Source of the DNA: Coriobacteriia bacterium
GTDB lineage: Bacteria > Actinomycetota > Coriobacteriia > WRKU01 > WQUG01
Assembly: GCA_009785705.1 (NCBI GenBank)
Contig: WQVS01000081.1
Span: forward strand, 1 to 6,297
Reading direction: 5' to 3'
DNA: 6,297 nt
Shown: piece by piece, positions 1 to 6,071 of the stretch
Numbering within the stretch: the first letter of the stretch is position 1
How the letters are laid out: every line of letters starts with the position of its first letter
The notes under the pieces: generated by a model
Told to the model about the DNA's origin: nothing
Database searches by the model: none
Seen by the model: only the letters and a program-made list of their open reading frames with translations
Made by a program: the position numbers and the translations under genes

Positions 1-582
1 TCTCTTAGGCGCATTGCTCATGTGCGTAGCCTGCGTCCCGACATTGAAATAGTAGACGTACGCGGGAACTTGGATACACGTATGCGCAAAGCAGAGGACG
101 GCGAATTGGACGCCGTCATCTTAGCTGCAGCAGGCATACGCCGCTTAGGCTGGGGAGACCGCATCACAACCTATCTATCTACTGATATTATGATTTCAGC
201 AGTGGGACAGGGTGCTGTAGGAGTAGAGATTCGTGACGATGATTCTTACATGCATGAGCTCTGCGAACAAATCACCGACGCTGCAACTATGTGCTGCATT
301 ACAGCAGAACGTGTAGTCATGAATCGTCTAGAAGGGGGCTGTCAGGTACCTATTGGGGCCTACTGTCGCTATGAAGATGAGGCTTCGGGCAGCCTGAGGA
401 TTGATGCCATGGTAGGTTCGGTAGATGGCTCAACCATCCTGCGTGTAAGCCAAGTGGGGAGCGATAGCGACCCTATTGCTCTGGGAGAATCTGTAGTAGC
501 AGAACTAAAGAAGCAAGGGGCAGATGAGGTTCTAGCAGCAGTAAGAGCAGCCAGCGATGCAACAGAATTGCTTAACAAATAA
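1..582 (+). CDS. hemC: Hydroxymethylbilane synthase (porphobilinogen deaminase), 3' part
   Basis: This enzyme joins four porphobilinogen units into linear hydroxymethylbilane in the cytoplasm, the step before HemD in heme, siroheme and cobalamin precursor synthesis. The reading frame is open from base 1, so the 5' end lies outside the window; the 193 visible residues are roughly the last 60% of a protein usually about 300 long. Family motifs in order: SLRR at residues 1-4 (substrate/cofactor-binding arginines), IVDVRGNLDTR, the conserved LAAAGIRRLG, and LEGGCQVPIGAY. In the last motif the Cys at bases 340-342 is the expected attachment site of the dipyrromethane cofactor. A GTG at base 22 lies inside the conserved domain and is not the true start. 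The end overlaps hemD by 26 bp, indicating co-transcription and probably translational coupling. The product is certain; only the N-terminal half is unseen. Confidence 0.97.
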   Translation, partial: SLRRIAHVRSLRPDIEIVDVRGNLDTRMRKAEDGELDAVILAAAGIRRLGWGDRITTYLSTDIMISAVGQGAVGVEIRDDDSYMHELCEQITDAATMCCITAERVVMNRLEGGCQVPIGAYCRYEDEASGSLRIDAMVGSVDGSTILRVSQVGSDSDPIALGESVVAELKKQGADEVLAAVRAASDATELLNK

Positions 583-1384
583 GTCCATCGTACTGACGCG
601 TACACCAGAGCAGAGCACTGCTATGACGCGTGCTCTTGAGAGTTTGGGCGCACGCGTTATCTCTTTTCCTACGATAAAGCTTATTGAGCCGCCCGATGAA
701 AGTCCTATCAAGCAGGCTATTGCCCAGTTAGACAGCTATGATTGGATACTGTTTACGAGCATTAATGCAGTAAATCGCTTTTTTACCTACCTACCTAAAG
801 GTGCTTGCTGCCAGCACTTTCCAAAAATTGCGGTGGTGGGGCCCTCTACAGCGCATGCCTTAGAGTTAAGAGGGTATAGGGTTGAACTCATGCCAGAAAC
901 AAACTTTCAAGCAGAAGGTTTGGTTGAAGCGTTTGAGACCTTGTCTAAAGGCAAAATTTCATCCAAAGACTCTGACGAGAGCAGGGGACATGTACTTATC
1001 CCTCGTGCCCTTGAGGCGCGCGATGTCTTGCAGGGGCGATTGCCAAAGCTAGGCTACGAAGTTACCGTAGCTCCTATCTATGAAACTGTACAGGCAAATC
1101 CAAGCAGTGCAGACATATTGAGCATTGAGACAGCAGATGGAATAGCCTTTACTTCACCTTCAACAGTGAGGAACTTCATCGCTATTGTCGATGGCAGTAC
1201 CGGGATTTGCGCTAGCACAGGAACAGGTGCAGGCATTTCCTATCTAAATGGACTCAAAATATTTAGCATAGGAGCAGTAACTACTGCAGAACTATACAGT
1301 AATCCTATCGACAGAAATCATATCTTTGAAGCAGAAGAATCTACAGGGGAGAGTCTCGTAAACCTTATCGCTATGAAGCTTTAG
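557..1384 (+). CDS. hemD: Uroporphyrinogen-III synthase
   Basis: HemD closes and inverts ring D of hydroxymethylbilane to give uroporphyrinogen III, the branch point to heme, siroheme and cobalamin. The 275 residues show the two-domain HemD layout: an N-terminal segment IVLTRTPEQS (11-20), FTSINAVNRF (66-75), IAVVGPSTAHAL (91-102), then IPRALEARDVL (148-158), a second-domain YET (175-177), DGIAFTSPSTVRNF (194-207) and KIFSIGAVTTAEL (234-246). HemD is poorly conserved, but these motifs and the position after hemC agree. The ATG at 557 is the only sensible start nearby; it lies inside the hemC end with a weak AAGAG 9 bp upstream, which suggests coupling to hemC translation. There is no fused methyltransferase (CobA) domain. 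A Gly/Ser/Thr-rich stretch at 212-227 looks like a loop insertion. The 3' end overlaps the convergent membrane-protein gene by 14 bp. Confidence 0.93.
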   Translation: MQQNCLTNKSIVLTRTPEQSTAMTRALESLGARVISFPTIKLIEPPDESPIKQAIAQLDSYDWILFTSINAVNRFFTYLPKGACCQHFPKIAVVGPSTAHALELRGYRVELMPETNFQAEGLVEAFETLSKGKISSKDSDESRGHVLIPRALEARDVLQGRLPKLGYEVTVAPIYETVQANPSSADILSIETADGIAFTSPSTVRNFIAIVDGSTGICASTGTGAGISYLNGLKIFSIGAVTTAELYSNPIDRNHIFEAEESTGESLVNLIAMKL

Positions 1385-2681
1385 CAGCGCGACGCTTGAA
1401 AATCTTTATCAGCGGTTCAATCAGGCCATGCAATTGCTTGTTGGTGTGGACACGCTCCTCCAGGTCTTCATCGGTAAGCTCTCCATTTTTAAACTTTTGC
1501 ACGCGCTTGTGAATGGCGATACCGATTGCAAGGAAGGGTGCACCTAAGGCGCCTCCCACTAGTCCCATGGCAACCGTACCAAAAAGGGTAGCTATCAATA
1601 CAGCCAGAGGGTGCAGGTTCAGGTAATCACCCATTAGCTTGTTGCTGACAAAGGTCTGCAAGACATTATTTGCAATAAGCATAATAACGATGGCAGCCAG
1701 GGCATATTCCCAACCGCCAGCCGCTAGTGCAATCAGTACAGTAAAGGCACTTGCGATAAGTGCACCGATAAAGGGAACATAGGCAGTGAGAACTGTGATG
1801 ATAATGATGGGAACGATAAGAGGAACCCCTATAATCCATAGAGGTATACCTATGGCAACGGCCACAATGATTGCTGTTAAGGTAGTTGCTCGAAAGTAGC
1901 CACTAAGAGAATAGGTAACATCATTAATGACGCTCTTGCCTAAGCGCTTATCGGCAAAAAGGTTATCGCTTATCCAGTCGCGAATTTTTTCAAAGTCTGA
2001 CAGGAAGTAGTATAGAAATACAAGGAAGAAGAAGAAGCTAAGAATGCCCCCTGCAAGCCCTGAGAGGAAGCCTCCAACAGCACTTGCACCCTGCAGTATC
2101 GTTGAAGTTATTCCACTAAGGTCTACTCCTGTGGTGGCCCCTCCACCCCCATCGGCCCCGTTAACATAGCCATTTCCATTCCCATTGGCAGCGGGAGCAA
2201 AAAGACCTGACACGCCCTCTGTTAGTTGGCTCATGTAATCATCAGCTGTAGCCTCATCAAGACCAAAGCTTATCATCGCATCTTTGGCATAGTCTGCCAG
2301 CTGGTCAACACCGTCGGTCACCTGCTGTGCAATATAGGGCGCTTGACTGATTACTCCATCAAAGGTAATTTGTGCCGTAACCCATCCTAGAGCAAGCAAT
2401 AAGAAGATTACCAATATCGATGAAATGGCGCGGGGAAGCTTAATCTTGTCTCCCAGCTTAACCAGTGGATAGGCAACAACTGCCACAACGGCAGCCAGTA
2501 ACAAGGGTACCGATATAGTGGAGGTTAGATTGTAAATATAGAGAATACCCGCGATGCCAACGCCCAGACATAGAGCCATTACAGAGGTAAGACCTCCACT
2601 GATAAGCCACTTGGGAACACCAAAAGATTCAATAAATTGCTGAAGAGCTTCGCGTCTACTATTGCGGTTCTTGTCAGTCAT
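1371..2681 (-). CDS. AI-2E family transporter (PerM-like membrane protein)
   Basis: This is a 436-residue polytopic membrane protein of the AI-2E (UPF0118/PerM) family. Some members export AI-2 or act as ion antiporters; the substrate here cannot be read from sequence. Hydrophobic segments lie at about 25-51, 56-76 and 86-108. A soluble region at about 109-204 follows, then segments at about 206-229, 265-316, 325-345 and 357-391. Family signatures are FLYYFLSDFEKI (222-233), YVPFIGALIA (301-310) and NLHPLAVLIATLFG (355-368). The soluble region holds an Asn/Gly-rich linker at about 165-186. The tail is charged and ends RRAAKAS. A GTG two codons upstream (2687) also opens the frame, but it abuts the Shine-Dalgarno AAGG (2691-2688), so the ATG at 2681, six bases from it, is preferred. 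The gene follows purC by 100 bp on the same strand with no clear terminator or promoter between, so read-through from purC is likely. Confidence 0.9.
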   Translation of the reverse strand: MTDKNRNSRREALQQFIESFGVPKWLISGGLTSVMALCLGVGIAGILYIYNLTSTISVPLLLAAVVAVVAYPLVKLGDKIKLPRAISSILVIFLLLALGWVTAQITFDGVISQAPYIAQQVTDGVDQLADYAKDAMISFGLDEATADDYMSQLTEGVSGLFAPAANGNGNGYVNGADGGGGATTGVDLSGITSTILQGASAVGGFLSGLAGGILSFFFFLVFLYYFLSDFEKIRDWISDNLFADKRLGKSVINDVTYSLSGYFRATTLTAIIVAVAIGIPLWIIGVPLIVPIIIITVLTAYVPFIGALIASAFTVLIALAAGGWEYALAAIVIMLIANNVLQTFVSNKLMGDYLNLHPLAVLIATLFGTVAMGLVGGALGAPFLAIGIAIHKRVQKFKNGELTDEDLEERVHTNKQLHGLIEPLIKIFKRRAAKAS

Positions 2682-2683
2682 GC

Positions 2684-2691
2684 CCACCCTT
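2684..2691 (-). promoter_or_regulatory. Ribosome binding site of the AI-2E family gene
   Basis: The minus strand reads AAGGGTGG here, ending two bases before the ATG at 2681; its AAGG core is six bases from that ATG. This decides against the GTG at 2687, which overlaps the site. Confidence 0.6.
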
Positions 2692-2781
2692 AACTCGAAG
2701 TTTAGTCTCTATCTTGCAGTGACGGTCCAAACTTCAGTGTCCGACCAGTTCAGGCCAAACAGGGCTTCAAGTGAGCCATCA

Positions 2782-3465
2782 CTAAATGTGCTTAAGAATA
2801 AGGTTAGCGCAATCTATCTGATTGGGGATGTTGCCGTTACTGTCCTGTACCCTCCAAATGTCAGGCGTTACCTCATCGGCAACTACAATGTTGCGTTGCT
2901 CATCAAAGCCAAACTCTATCTTGAAGTCGAGCAACTTCAAATCCATGGTCGAAAGCTCTTTCTGCAGCACTGCACCAATACGGGGGAGCAGGTCTAGGCA
3001 CTGGTCGAACTCGCCTGGCTCCAAAAGGTTTTTCATGACACAAATACGCTCTGTGATGAGAGGGTCACCCTGCTCATCACTCTTCAGAGTCACCTCACAA
3101 TAGGGGGGGTCAAAGGCAAGACCCTCTTCCAAGCTAAAGCGACGACTCATACTGCCCGCAACATAGTAGCGCAGGATAAATTCAAGAGGAGGCACGGTAA
3201 CAGGACGCACCTTCATCAGACTCTTATCAACTTCAGCACCTAAGTAGTGTGTAGGGATGCCAGCCTGTTCAAGTAGCTCAAAAAAATGGGCACTGATGAT
3301 AAGTCCTTGCTTACCCTTGCCTTCAACACTGCCACCAACAGTATTTGAGCCAGGATCAAATACACCATCTTCTCCTGTAGCACTATCCTTGCAGAATAAA
3401 TAAGTGTCACCAGTATGTTGGTCAACTAGTACGTCTTTAGTTTTGCCAGAATAGATAATCTTCAT
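2782..3465 (-). CDS. purC: Phosphoribosylaminoimidazole-succinocarboxamide synthase (SAICAR synthetase)
   Basis: PurC condenses CAIR with aspartate using ATP to form SAICAR in de novo purine synthesis, in the cytoplasm. The 227 residues match the short single-domain form of the family. Motifs seen: the ATP-binding start YSGKTKDV (5-12), GEDGVFDPGSNTVGG (31-45), the substrate-loop AGSMSRR (103-109), EVTLKSDEQGDPLI (124-137), LLDFKIEFG (178-186) and the metal/nucleotide-binding DEVTPDIWR (197-205). The start ATG at 3465 has GAGGAG at 3480-3475, nine bases upstream. The GEDGVFDP region resembles PurC forms I associate with Clostridia and Coriobacteriia rather than the Escherichia type. No other pur gene is in the window, so purC is transcribed here apart from a pur operon. 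It has its own promoter (3641-3669) and a leader of about 169 nt that is covered by an antisense RNA candidate. Confidence 0.96.
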   Translation of the reverse strand: MKIIYSGKTKDVLVDQHTGDTYLFCKDSATGEDGVFDPGSNTVGGSVEGKGKQGLIISAHFFELLEQAGIPTHYLGAEVDKSLMKVRPVTVPPLEFILRYYVAGSMSRRFSLEEGLAFDPPYCEVTLKSDEQGDPLITERICVMKNLLEPGEFDQCLDLLPRIGAVLQKELSTMDLKLLDFKIEFGFDEQRNIVVADEVTPDIWRVQDSNGNIPNQIDCANLILKHI

Positions 3466-3492
3466 GATGCCTTACTCCTCAAATAGCTATAG

Positions 3493-3521
3493 TTGACAGT
3501 TGTTTTAGAAAATCGCATAAT
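3493..3521 (+). promoter_or_regulatory. Sigma70-type promoter for the antisense RNA candidate
   Basis: TTGACA (3493-3498, perfect -35) is followed after exactly 17 bp by CATAAT (3516-3521, one mismatch from consensus). Transcription would start near 3527-3529. It points to the + strand, away from purC, and no + strand gene follows until 5459, so it appears to serve a short non-coding RNA. Confidence 0.7.
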
Positions 3522-3526
3522 GGGTA

Positions 3527-3624
3527 GTAGATAGGCAAACCCAAAGCGTTGGGGCAGACGGCTCGCCCTCTACATATTTCTTAAGTGCGAACGGCCACCA
3601 GTCCAATGGCGGCCGTTTTGTTTT
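3527..3624 (+). ncRNA. Unassigned structured RNA, antisense to the purC leader
   Basis: This transcript of about 97 nt is defined by a near-consensus promoter just upstream and an intrinsic terminator at its end. Visible fold: GTAGA (3527-3531) pairs with TCTAC (3569-3573), then, past a small internal loop, GGC (3534-3536) pairs with GCC (3565-3567). Nested inside is CCCAA (3540-3544) with loop AGCG and TTGGG (3549-3553). An asymmetric junction remains, with AAA on one side and an 11-nt strand (3554-3564) on the other. A short A/T-rich linker leads to the terminator hairpin. No start codon with a ribosome site and no long frame is present. The whole RNA lies inside the predicted purC 5' UTR on the other strand, so it could regulate purC in cis; that is inference. 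I checked it against signatures I know for purine, ZTP, PRPP, c-di-GMP, THF and 6S/SRP RNAs and did not recognise a match. Confidence 0.55.
3590..3624 (+). terminator. Rho-independent terminator ending the antisense RNA
   Basis: AACGGCC (3590-3596) pairs with GGCCGTT (3611-3617). After one A-C mismatch, CCA (3598-3600) pairs with TGG (3607-3609), enclosing the loop GTCCAA. The run TTTTGTTTT (3616-3624) follows. The U-tract lies only on the + strand side, so it does not terminate minus-strand transcripts. Confidence 0.8.
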
Positions 3625-3640
3625 AACCTGCCAACTACCA

Positions 3641-3669
3641 ATCATAGTGAGCAGCAGCTCTCTAGTCAA
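3641..3669 (-). promoter_or_regulatory. Sigma70-type promoter of purC
   Basis: On the minus strand TTGACT (3669-3664) is followed after 17 bp by TATGAT (3646-3641); each box differs from consensus at one base. The start site would be near 3634, giving purC a 5' UTR of about 169 nt. The promoter begins about 13 bp beyond the stop codon of the upstream membrane-protein gene, so purC need not depend on the padR operon. Confidence 0.7.
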
Positions 3670-3681
3670 TACTTTTGAATT

Positions 3682-4815
3682 TTACACGTCCCAGTTGTTT
3701 TGAGCAGCCTTTCTTGCTTCTGGTATAAAGGCTGCAATTCCTCCAAATAAGACACCTGCAATCGGCCAAATAATCCAACTGATATGCCACGCGCCAAAGG
3801 CAAAACTCCACCCCAGATAGACGACTACTGCCAAGGGCCAGTAAAACGACGCGATTGCTCCCACAATGGTGTCATTTTTGCGATTTTCTGGAGTATAGTC
3901 ACCACGTTGAAGTAGCTTGTCGTAGGCTCCGCGATACATAAAGTGAACAATAAACATACGAACAGAAATGCCTATTGCAAGTAGTAGGGATATGACGGCG
4001 ATTGTCTGAATTTGGGGTATAACATTCGTCCCTGGCGAAAGAGCAGATTGCATAAAGCCGCCCAACACTATTGCCACAACACCCAACAAGATAAGAGTGA
4101 CGCCTGTTATAACCTTACGACTATCCTGCGAGCGCAGCTCATCAGCAGTCATTTTGAGTTGTGCACGTTGTCCAACATCAAGACGAAAGCGACCCTCATT
4201 AATATCTTCAAAGTGCGACAACTTCATCCCATGATGAATGAATAAGCCCACTGCAGGTATGATGAATAGGAACAGTAGCACAACAGACAAGCTGGCGAAA
4301 TCAGGGCTGAATATCTGTGCACTTTCAGGAACGGTAACCACTATATTGCCAGTCGAACTCTCTTCAACAAGTATAGCCTCTCCCTGCGAAAACCAGTTAG
4401 AAAAAGACCCAACAAGAATCAGCTGAGCAACACCCATAATGCACAGCAGTACACCTAAACCAATCCCTCTAGCTGACTGTTTGGAGGTTTCAATAAAGGC
4501 AGTAATCTGTGTTTTGGAAAGTAGGGAATAAGTAGGTGCTGCATTGGCATTGGTCGTTGTTCCGCCGGCACTAGCTGCCATACTAGCATCCCCTGAAACA
4601 GCAGGAGTAATGCCCATCTCTGCAAATAGCTCATCAACATTTCCAAAGTCAGAGATAACAGCACCAATAGCCTCATTTTCACTGACACCGTTAGTCTTAA
4701 GCTCGTGATATTTCTCTTCCATGTTGGCAAGTAGTTCTGCCTTAACGCGACGTACATCCTCGCTATCAGGTGCCGCGGCAAACACACTATCAAGATAAAT
4801 CTTCAAAGTTTCCAT
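3682..4815 (-). CDS. HAAS-domain (DUF1700-like) integral membrane protein
   Basis: Residues 1-70 form a helical HAAS/'permease prefix' domain typical of proteins encoded beside PadR regulators: YLDSVFAAAPDSEDVRRV, then KYHELKTNGVSENEAIG and FGNVDELFAEMG. A low-complexity Ala/Thr/Gly linker follows at about 72-95. Six hydrophobic segments come next, at about 117-137, 174-195, 235-254, 269-291, 317-337 and 343-365. Length is 377 residues. The exact role is unknown; related pairs are thought to act in envelope stress or transport control, with the HAAS domain as an adaptor or signalling part. The ATG at 4815 directly follows the TAA of padR (TAAATG), and its Shine-Dalgarno GAGGAG is supplied by the Glu-Glu codons at the end of padR, so translation is tightly coupled. 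No clear terminator follows on the minus strand. The family is clear, the function is not. Confidence 0.88.
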   Translation of the reverse strand: METLKIYLDSVFAAAPDSEDVRRVKAELLANMEEKYHELKTNGVSENEAIGAVISDFGNVDELFAEMGITPAVSGDASMAASAGGTTTNANAAPTYSLLSKTQITAFIETSKQSARGIGLGVLLCIMGVAQLILVGSFSNWFSQGEAILVEESSTGNIVVTVPESAQIFSPDFASLSVVLLFLFIIPAVGLFIHHGMKLSHFEDINEGRFRLDVGQRAQLKMTADELRSQDSRKVITGVTLILLGVVAIVLGGFMQSALSPGTNVIPQIQTIAVISLLLAIGISVRMFIVHFMYRGAYDKLLQRGDYTPENRKNDTIVGAIASFYWPLAVVVYLGWSFAFGAWHISWIIWPIAGVLFGGIAAFIPEARKAAQNNWDV

Positions 4816-5154
4816 TTATAACTTCTCCTCCTCAAAGAAAGTTGCAAGTACCTTCTTAGTTAGCTCCCACTCATTCATCTTTTCTTTCAGCTGAGTACGT
4901 CCAGCATCAGTAAGTCGGTAGTAGGTGCGTGGCTTCCCTCGCGTAATTTCACCTGCATAAGACTGCAGAAGTCCTGTTTTTTCTAGGCGGTTAATTGCAG
5001 AGTAGAGGGTAGTCTCCTTCATCACATAGCTATCGTCACTGGTCTCACGAATCATCTTGGAAAGTTGATAGCCATATGAATCTCGCTTATTAAGCAGACT
5101 CAAAATAATAGTGTCGTTATAACCTCGCAAAATATCACTACTTAGTTCTGGCAT
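4816..5154 (-). CDS. PadR family transcriptional regulator
   Basis: This is a 112-residue winged-helix DNA-binding protein of the short PadR class, expected to act as a dimeric, ligand-responsive repressor. Visible motifs: DTIILSLLNKRDSYGYQL (14-31, first helices), the recognition-helix region TTLYSAINRLEKTGLL (48-63), the wing GKPRTYYRLTDAG (73-85) and a C-terminal dimerisation helix at about 86-108. A GTG two codons earlier (5160) is in frame, but it overlaps the Shine-Dalgarno AAGGGAG, so the ATG at 5154, five bases downstream of that site, is chosen. The gene is the first of a two-gene operon with the HAAS-domain membrane protein, an association very common in Gram-positive bacteria. Its promoter is overlapped by two inverted repeats, which suggests that it represses itself and its partner. 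The ligand cannot be inferred. Confidence 0.94.
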   Translation of the reverse strand: MPELSSDILRGYNDTIILSLLNKRDSYGYQLSKMIRETSDDSYVMKETTLYSAINRLEKTGLLQSYAGEITRGKPRTYYRLTDAGRTQLKEKMNEWELTKKVLATFFEEEKL

Positions 5155-5159
5155 CTTCA

Positions 5160-5166
5160 CTCCCTT
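5160..5166 (-). promoter_or_regulatory. Ribosome binding site of padR
   Basis: The minus strand reads AAGGGAG here, five bases before the ATG at 5154. The alternative GTG start begins inside this site, which rules it out as the likely start. Confidence 0.6.
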
Positions 5167-5185
5167 CTTAGGTTTGGCAATTTTG

Positions 5186-5229
5186 TATTACTCCATCTAG
5201 TGTACTACGTCAGATAGAGTAATAGTACA
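5186..5229. promoter_or_regulatory. Inverted-repeat operator candidate for PadR
   Basis: TATTACTCCATCT (5186-5198) and AGATAGAGTAATA (5212-5224) are inverted repeats matching at 12 of 13 positions around a 13-bp spacer. A second dyad, TGTACTA (5201-5207) and TAGTACA (5223-5229), is perfect and interleaved with the first. Together they cover the -10 box and the predicted start site of the padR promoter, where a repressor would block transcription. Assignment to PadR itself is inference from position. Confidence 0.55.
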
Positions 5230-5250
5230 TAAACTACTTCATCAGGTCAA
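5222..5250 (-). promoter_or_regulatory. Sigma70-type promoter of the padR operon
   Basis: On the minus strand TTGACC (5250-5245) is followed after 17 bp by TACTAT (5227-5222); the start site would be near 5215. This leaves a leader of about 60 nt before the padR ATG. Confidence 0.65.
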
Positions 5251-5458
5251 GTAATATTTCTACCTTAAACAGAGAGGCTAATGATTTTGTACAGAGCATG
5301 GTGACCCTCTAGGCCTTTCAGATAGCACCATAGGGTAGAAAACTTTCTTATGTTGCCTTGCTCAATTTAATCTTGGCTTAACGCAGCCTTAATGCTGGCT
5401 TAGCACTCTGCTGTAGGATGTTCCTAAAGACCAATTTCTACAGTATAAGGATTGTAAT
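5251..5458. other. Intergenic region between divergent padR and brnT
   Basis: I see no gene here. An ATGGTG/CACCAT inverted repeat (5298-5303 with 5326-5331) could form a hairpin but has no U-tract on either strand. Short direct repeats of GGCTTA occur near 5375 and 5396. No convincing + strand promoter for brnT is visible; the best candidates match consensus poorly. Confidence 0.5.
5411..5443. promoter_or_regulatory. Dyads upstream of brnT, possible BrnA operator
   Basis: TAGGA-TGT-TCCTA (5414-5426) is a perfect short palindrome. CTGTAG (5411-5416) is the inverse of CTACAG (5438-5443). BrnA antitoxins of known systems bind their own promoter, so these are reasonable operator candidates just before the brnT ribosome site; this is inference only. 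Confidence 0.3.
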
Positions 5459-5779
5459 ATGGCAAGAAATATGTATACTAATAAGTATAGATTTGAATGG
5501 GATGAAAGCAAAGAACAAATAAACCTAGCAAAGCACGGAATCTCATTCAAAGATGCACAGCAGGCTTTTTATGACGAAGATTGCATACTGAAGGAAGACT
5601 TGCGTCACTCAGGCATCGAAAAGAGGTATTACTGTCTTGGTCATGTTAAAGGGAAAGTTGCTACAGTCAGATTTACTGTACGGCGCGGACGAATAAGAAT
5701 CATCGGTGCTGGATACTGGCGAAAAGGGAGGAGCCACTATGAAGGGGAGAGAAGAAACAGAATACAAGGCAGTCTTTGA
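5459..5779 (+). CDS. brnT: BrnT family type II toxin (ribonuclease)
   Basis: This 106-residue protein belongs to the BrnT/DUF497 family, RelE-fold ribonucleases that block translation until neutralised by BrnA. Features seen: the family opening FEWDESKEQINLAKHGISF (12-30), an acidic stretch at 39-47, RHSGIEKRYYCLGHVKGKVATV (49-70) and the basic strand FTVRRGRIRIIGA (72-84). The start ATG at 5459 has AAGGA at 5447-5451, seven bases upstream; an ATG four codons later lies before the conserved core and is less well placed. One oddity: typical members continue the last strand as 'IISAR' with a charged helix, whereas here it is IIGAGYWRKGRSHYEGER, so part of the usual C-terminal signature is altered. 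The 3' end overlaps brnA by 41 bp. Catalytic competence cannot be judged from this alone. Confidence 0.88.
   Translation: MARNMYTNKYRFEWDESKEQINLAKHGISFKDAQQAFYDEDCILKEDLRHSGIEKRYYCLGHVKGKVATVRFTVRRGRIRIIGAGYWRKGRSHYEGERRNRIQGSL
5726..5733 (+). promoter_or_regulatory. Ribosome binding site of brnA
   Basis: GGGAGGAG lies five bases before the ATG at 5739, inside the brnT coding sequence. It is stronger than the AAGGA of brnT, consistent with the antitoxin being made in excess, and it decides against the upstream in-frame GTG at 5706. Confidence 0.65.
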
Positions 5780-6044
5780 TGAAGATGGCTATACTGATGC
5801 TCCGCCAGAGATTGAAAAAGAATTAGACCACATATTAAAGTATGGTAGAGATGTGACACACCTTTTCCCTCCTGAAAGACTTGTGCTCAAGAAAGAGAAG
5901 AAAAAAATTACTATCATGATTGACCAGGACATTATCGCCTTCTTCAAGCAGGCTGCAAAGGAAAATGGTGTCAAATATCAAACTATGATTAATAACCAAC
6001 TCCGCAATTACATGGAAACCGTGAGCAACAACAAAAGGCACTAA
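5739..6044 (+). CDS. brnA: BrnA family antitoxin with ribbon-helix-helix domain
   Basis: BrnA binds and inhibits BrnT and represses the shared promoter through a C-terminal ribbon-helix-helix domain. In this 101-residue protein, residues 1-50 are the acidic, toxin-binding part (AVFDEDGYTDAPPEIEKELD at 11-30). Residues about 56-92 give the RHH signature: KITIMIDQDIIAFFKQAA followed by YQTMINNQLRNYM. That closely follows the family pattern of a basic strand, a helix with 'FFK', and 'YQTxIN..LR.YM'. A longer frame opens at a GTG (5706), but the ATG at 5739 has the strong Shine-Dalgarno. The gene overlaps brnT by 41 bp in the usual toxin-first order. No terminator is obvious after the stop, and an unrecognised small frame follows 27 bp downstream. 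Confidence 0.9.
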   Translation: MKGREETEYKAVFDEDGYTDAPPEIEKELDHILKYGRDVTHLFPPERLVLKKEKKKITIMIDQDIIAFFKQAAKENGVKYQTMINNQLRNYMETVSNNKRH

Positions 6045-6071
6045 TAAGACCAAGCTACTCAAGAGTCACAC

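Noticed and set aside
369..605. Minus-strand open frame across the hemC/hemD junction
   Set aside because: It is a shadow of hemC with no family resemblance; the hemC frame is strongly conserved here.
2709..2813. Minus-strand open frame of 34 codons (ending LFGLNWSDTEVWTVTAR) running past the purC stop in another frame
   Set aside because: It looks protein-like and could suggest a frameshifted purC extension, but it has no ATG, GTG or TTG start, and purC already ends after all its conserved motifs at a normal family length.
2662..3103. Plus-strand open frames opposite purC
   Set aside because: These lie antisense to conserved purC motifs and have no recognisable domain or ribosome site.
5298..5331. 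Hairpin ATGGTG/CACCAT as a terminator
   Set aside because: The loop is 22 nt and there is no U-tract on either strand; no transcript is expected to end there.
5444..5449. TATAAG as a -10 box for brnT
   Set aside because: It overlaps the AAGGA ribosome site, would place the start almost on the ATG, and has no acceptable -35.
5789..6062. Minus-strand open frames opposite brnA
   Set aside because: They are shadows of brnA, which has clear RHH motifs and a strong ribosome site.
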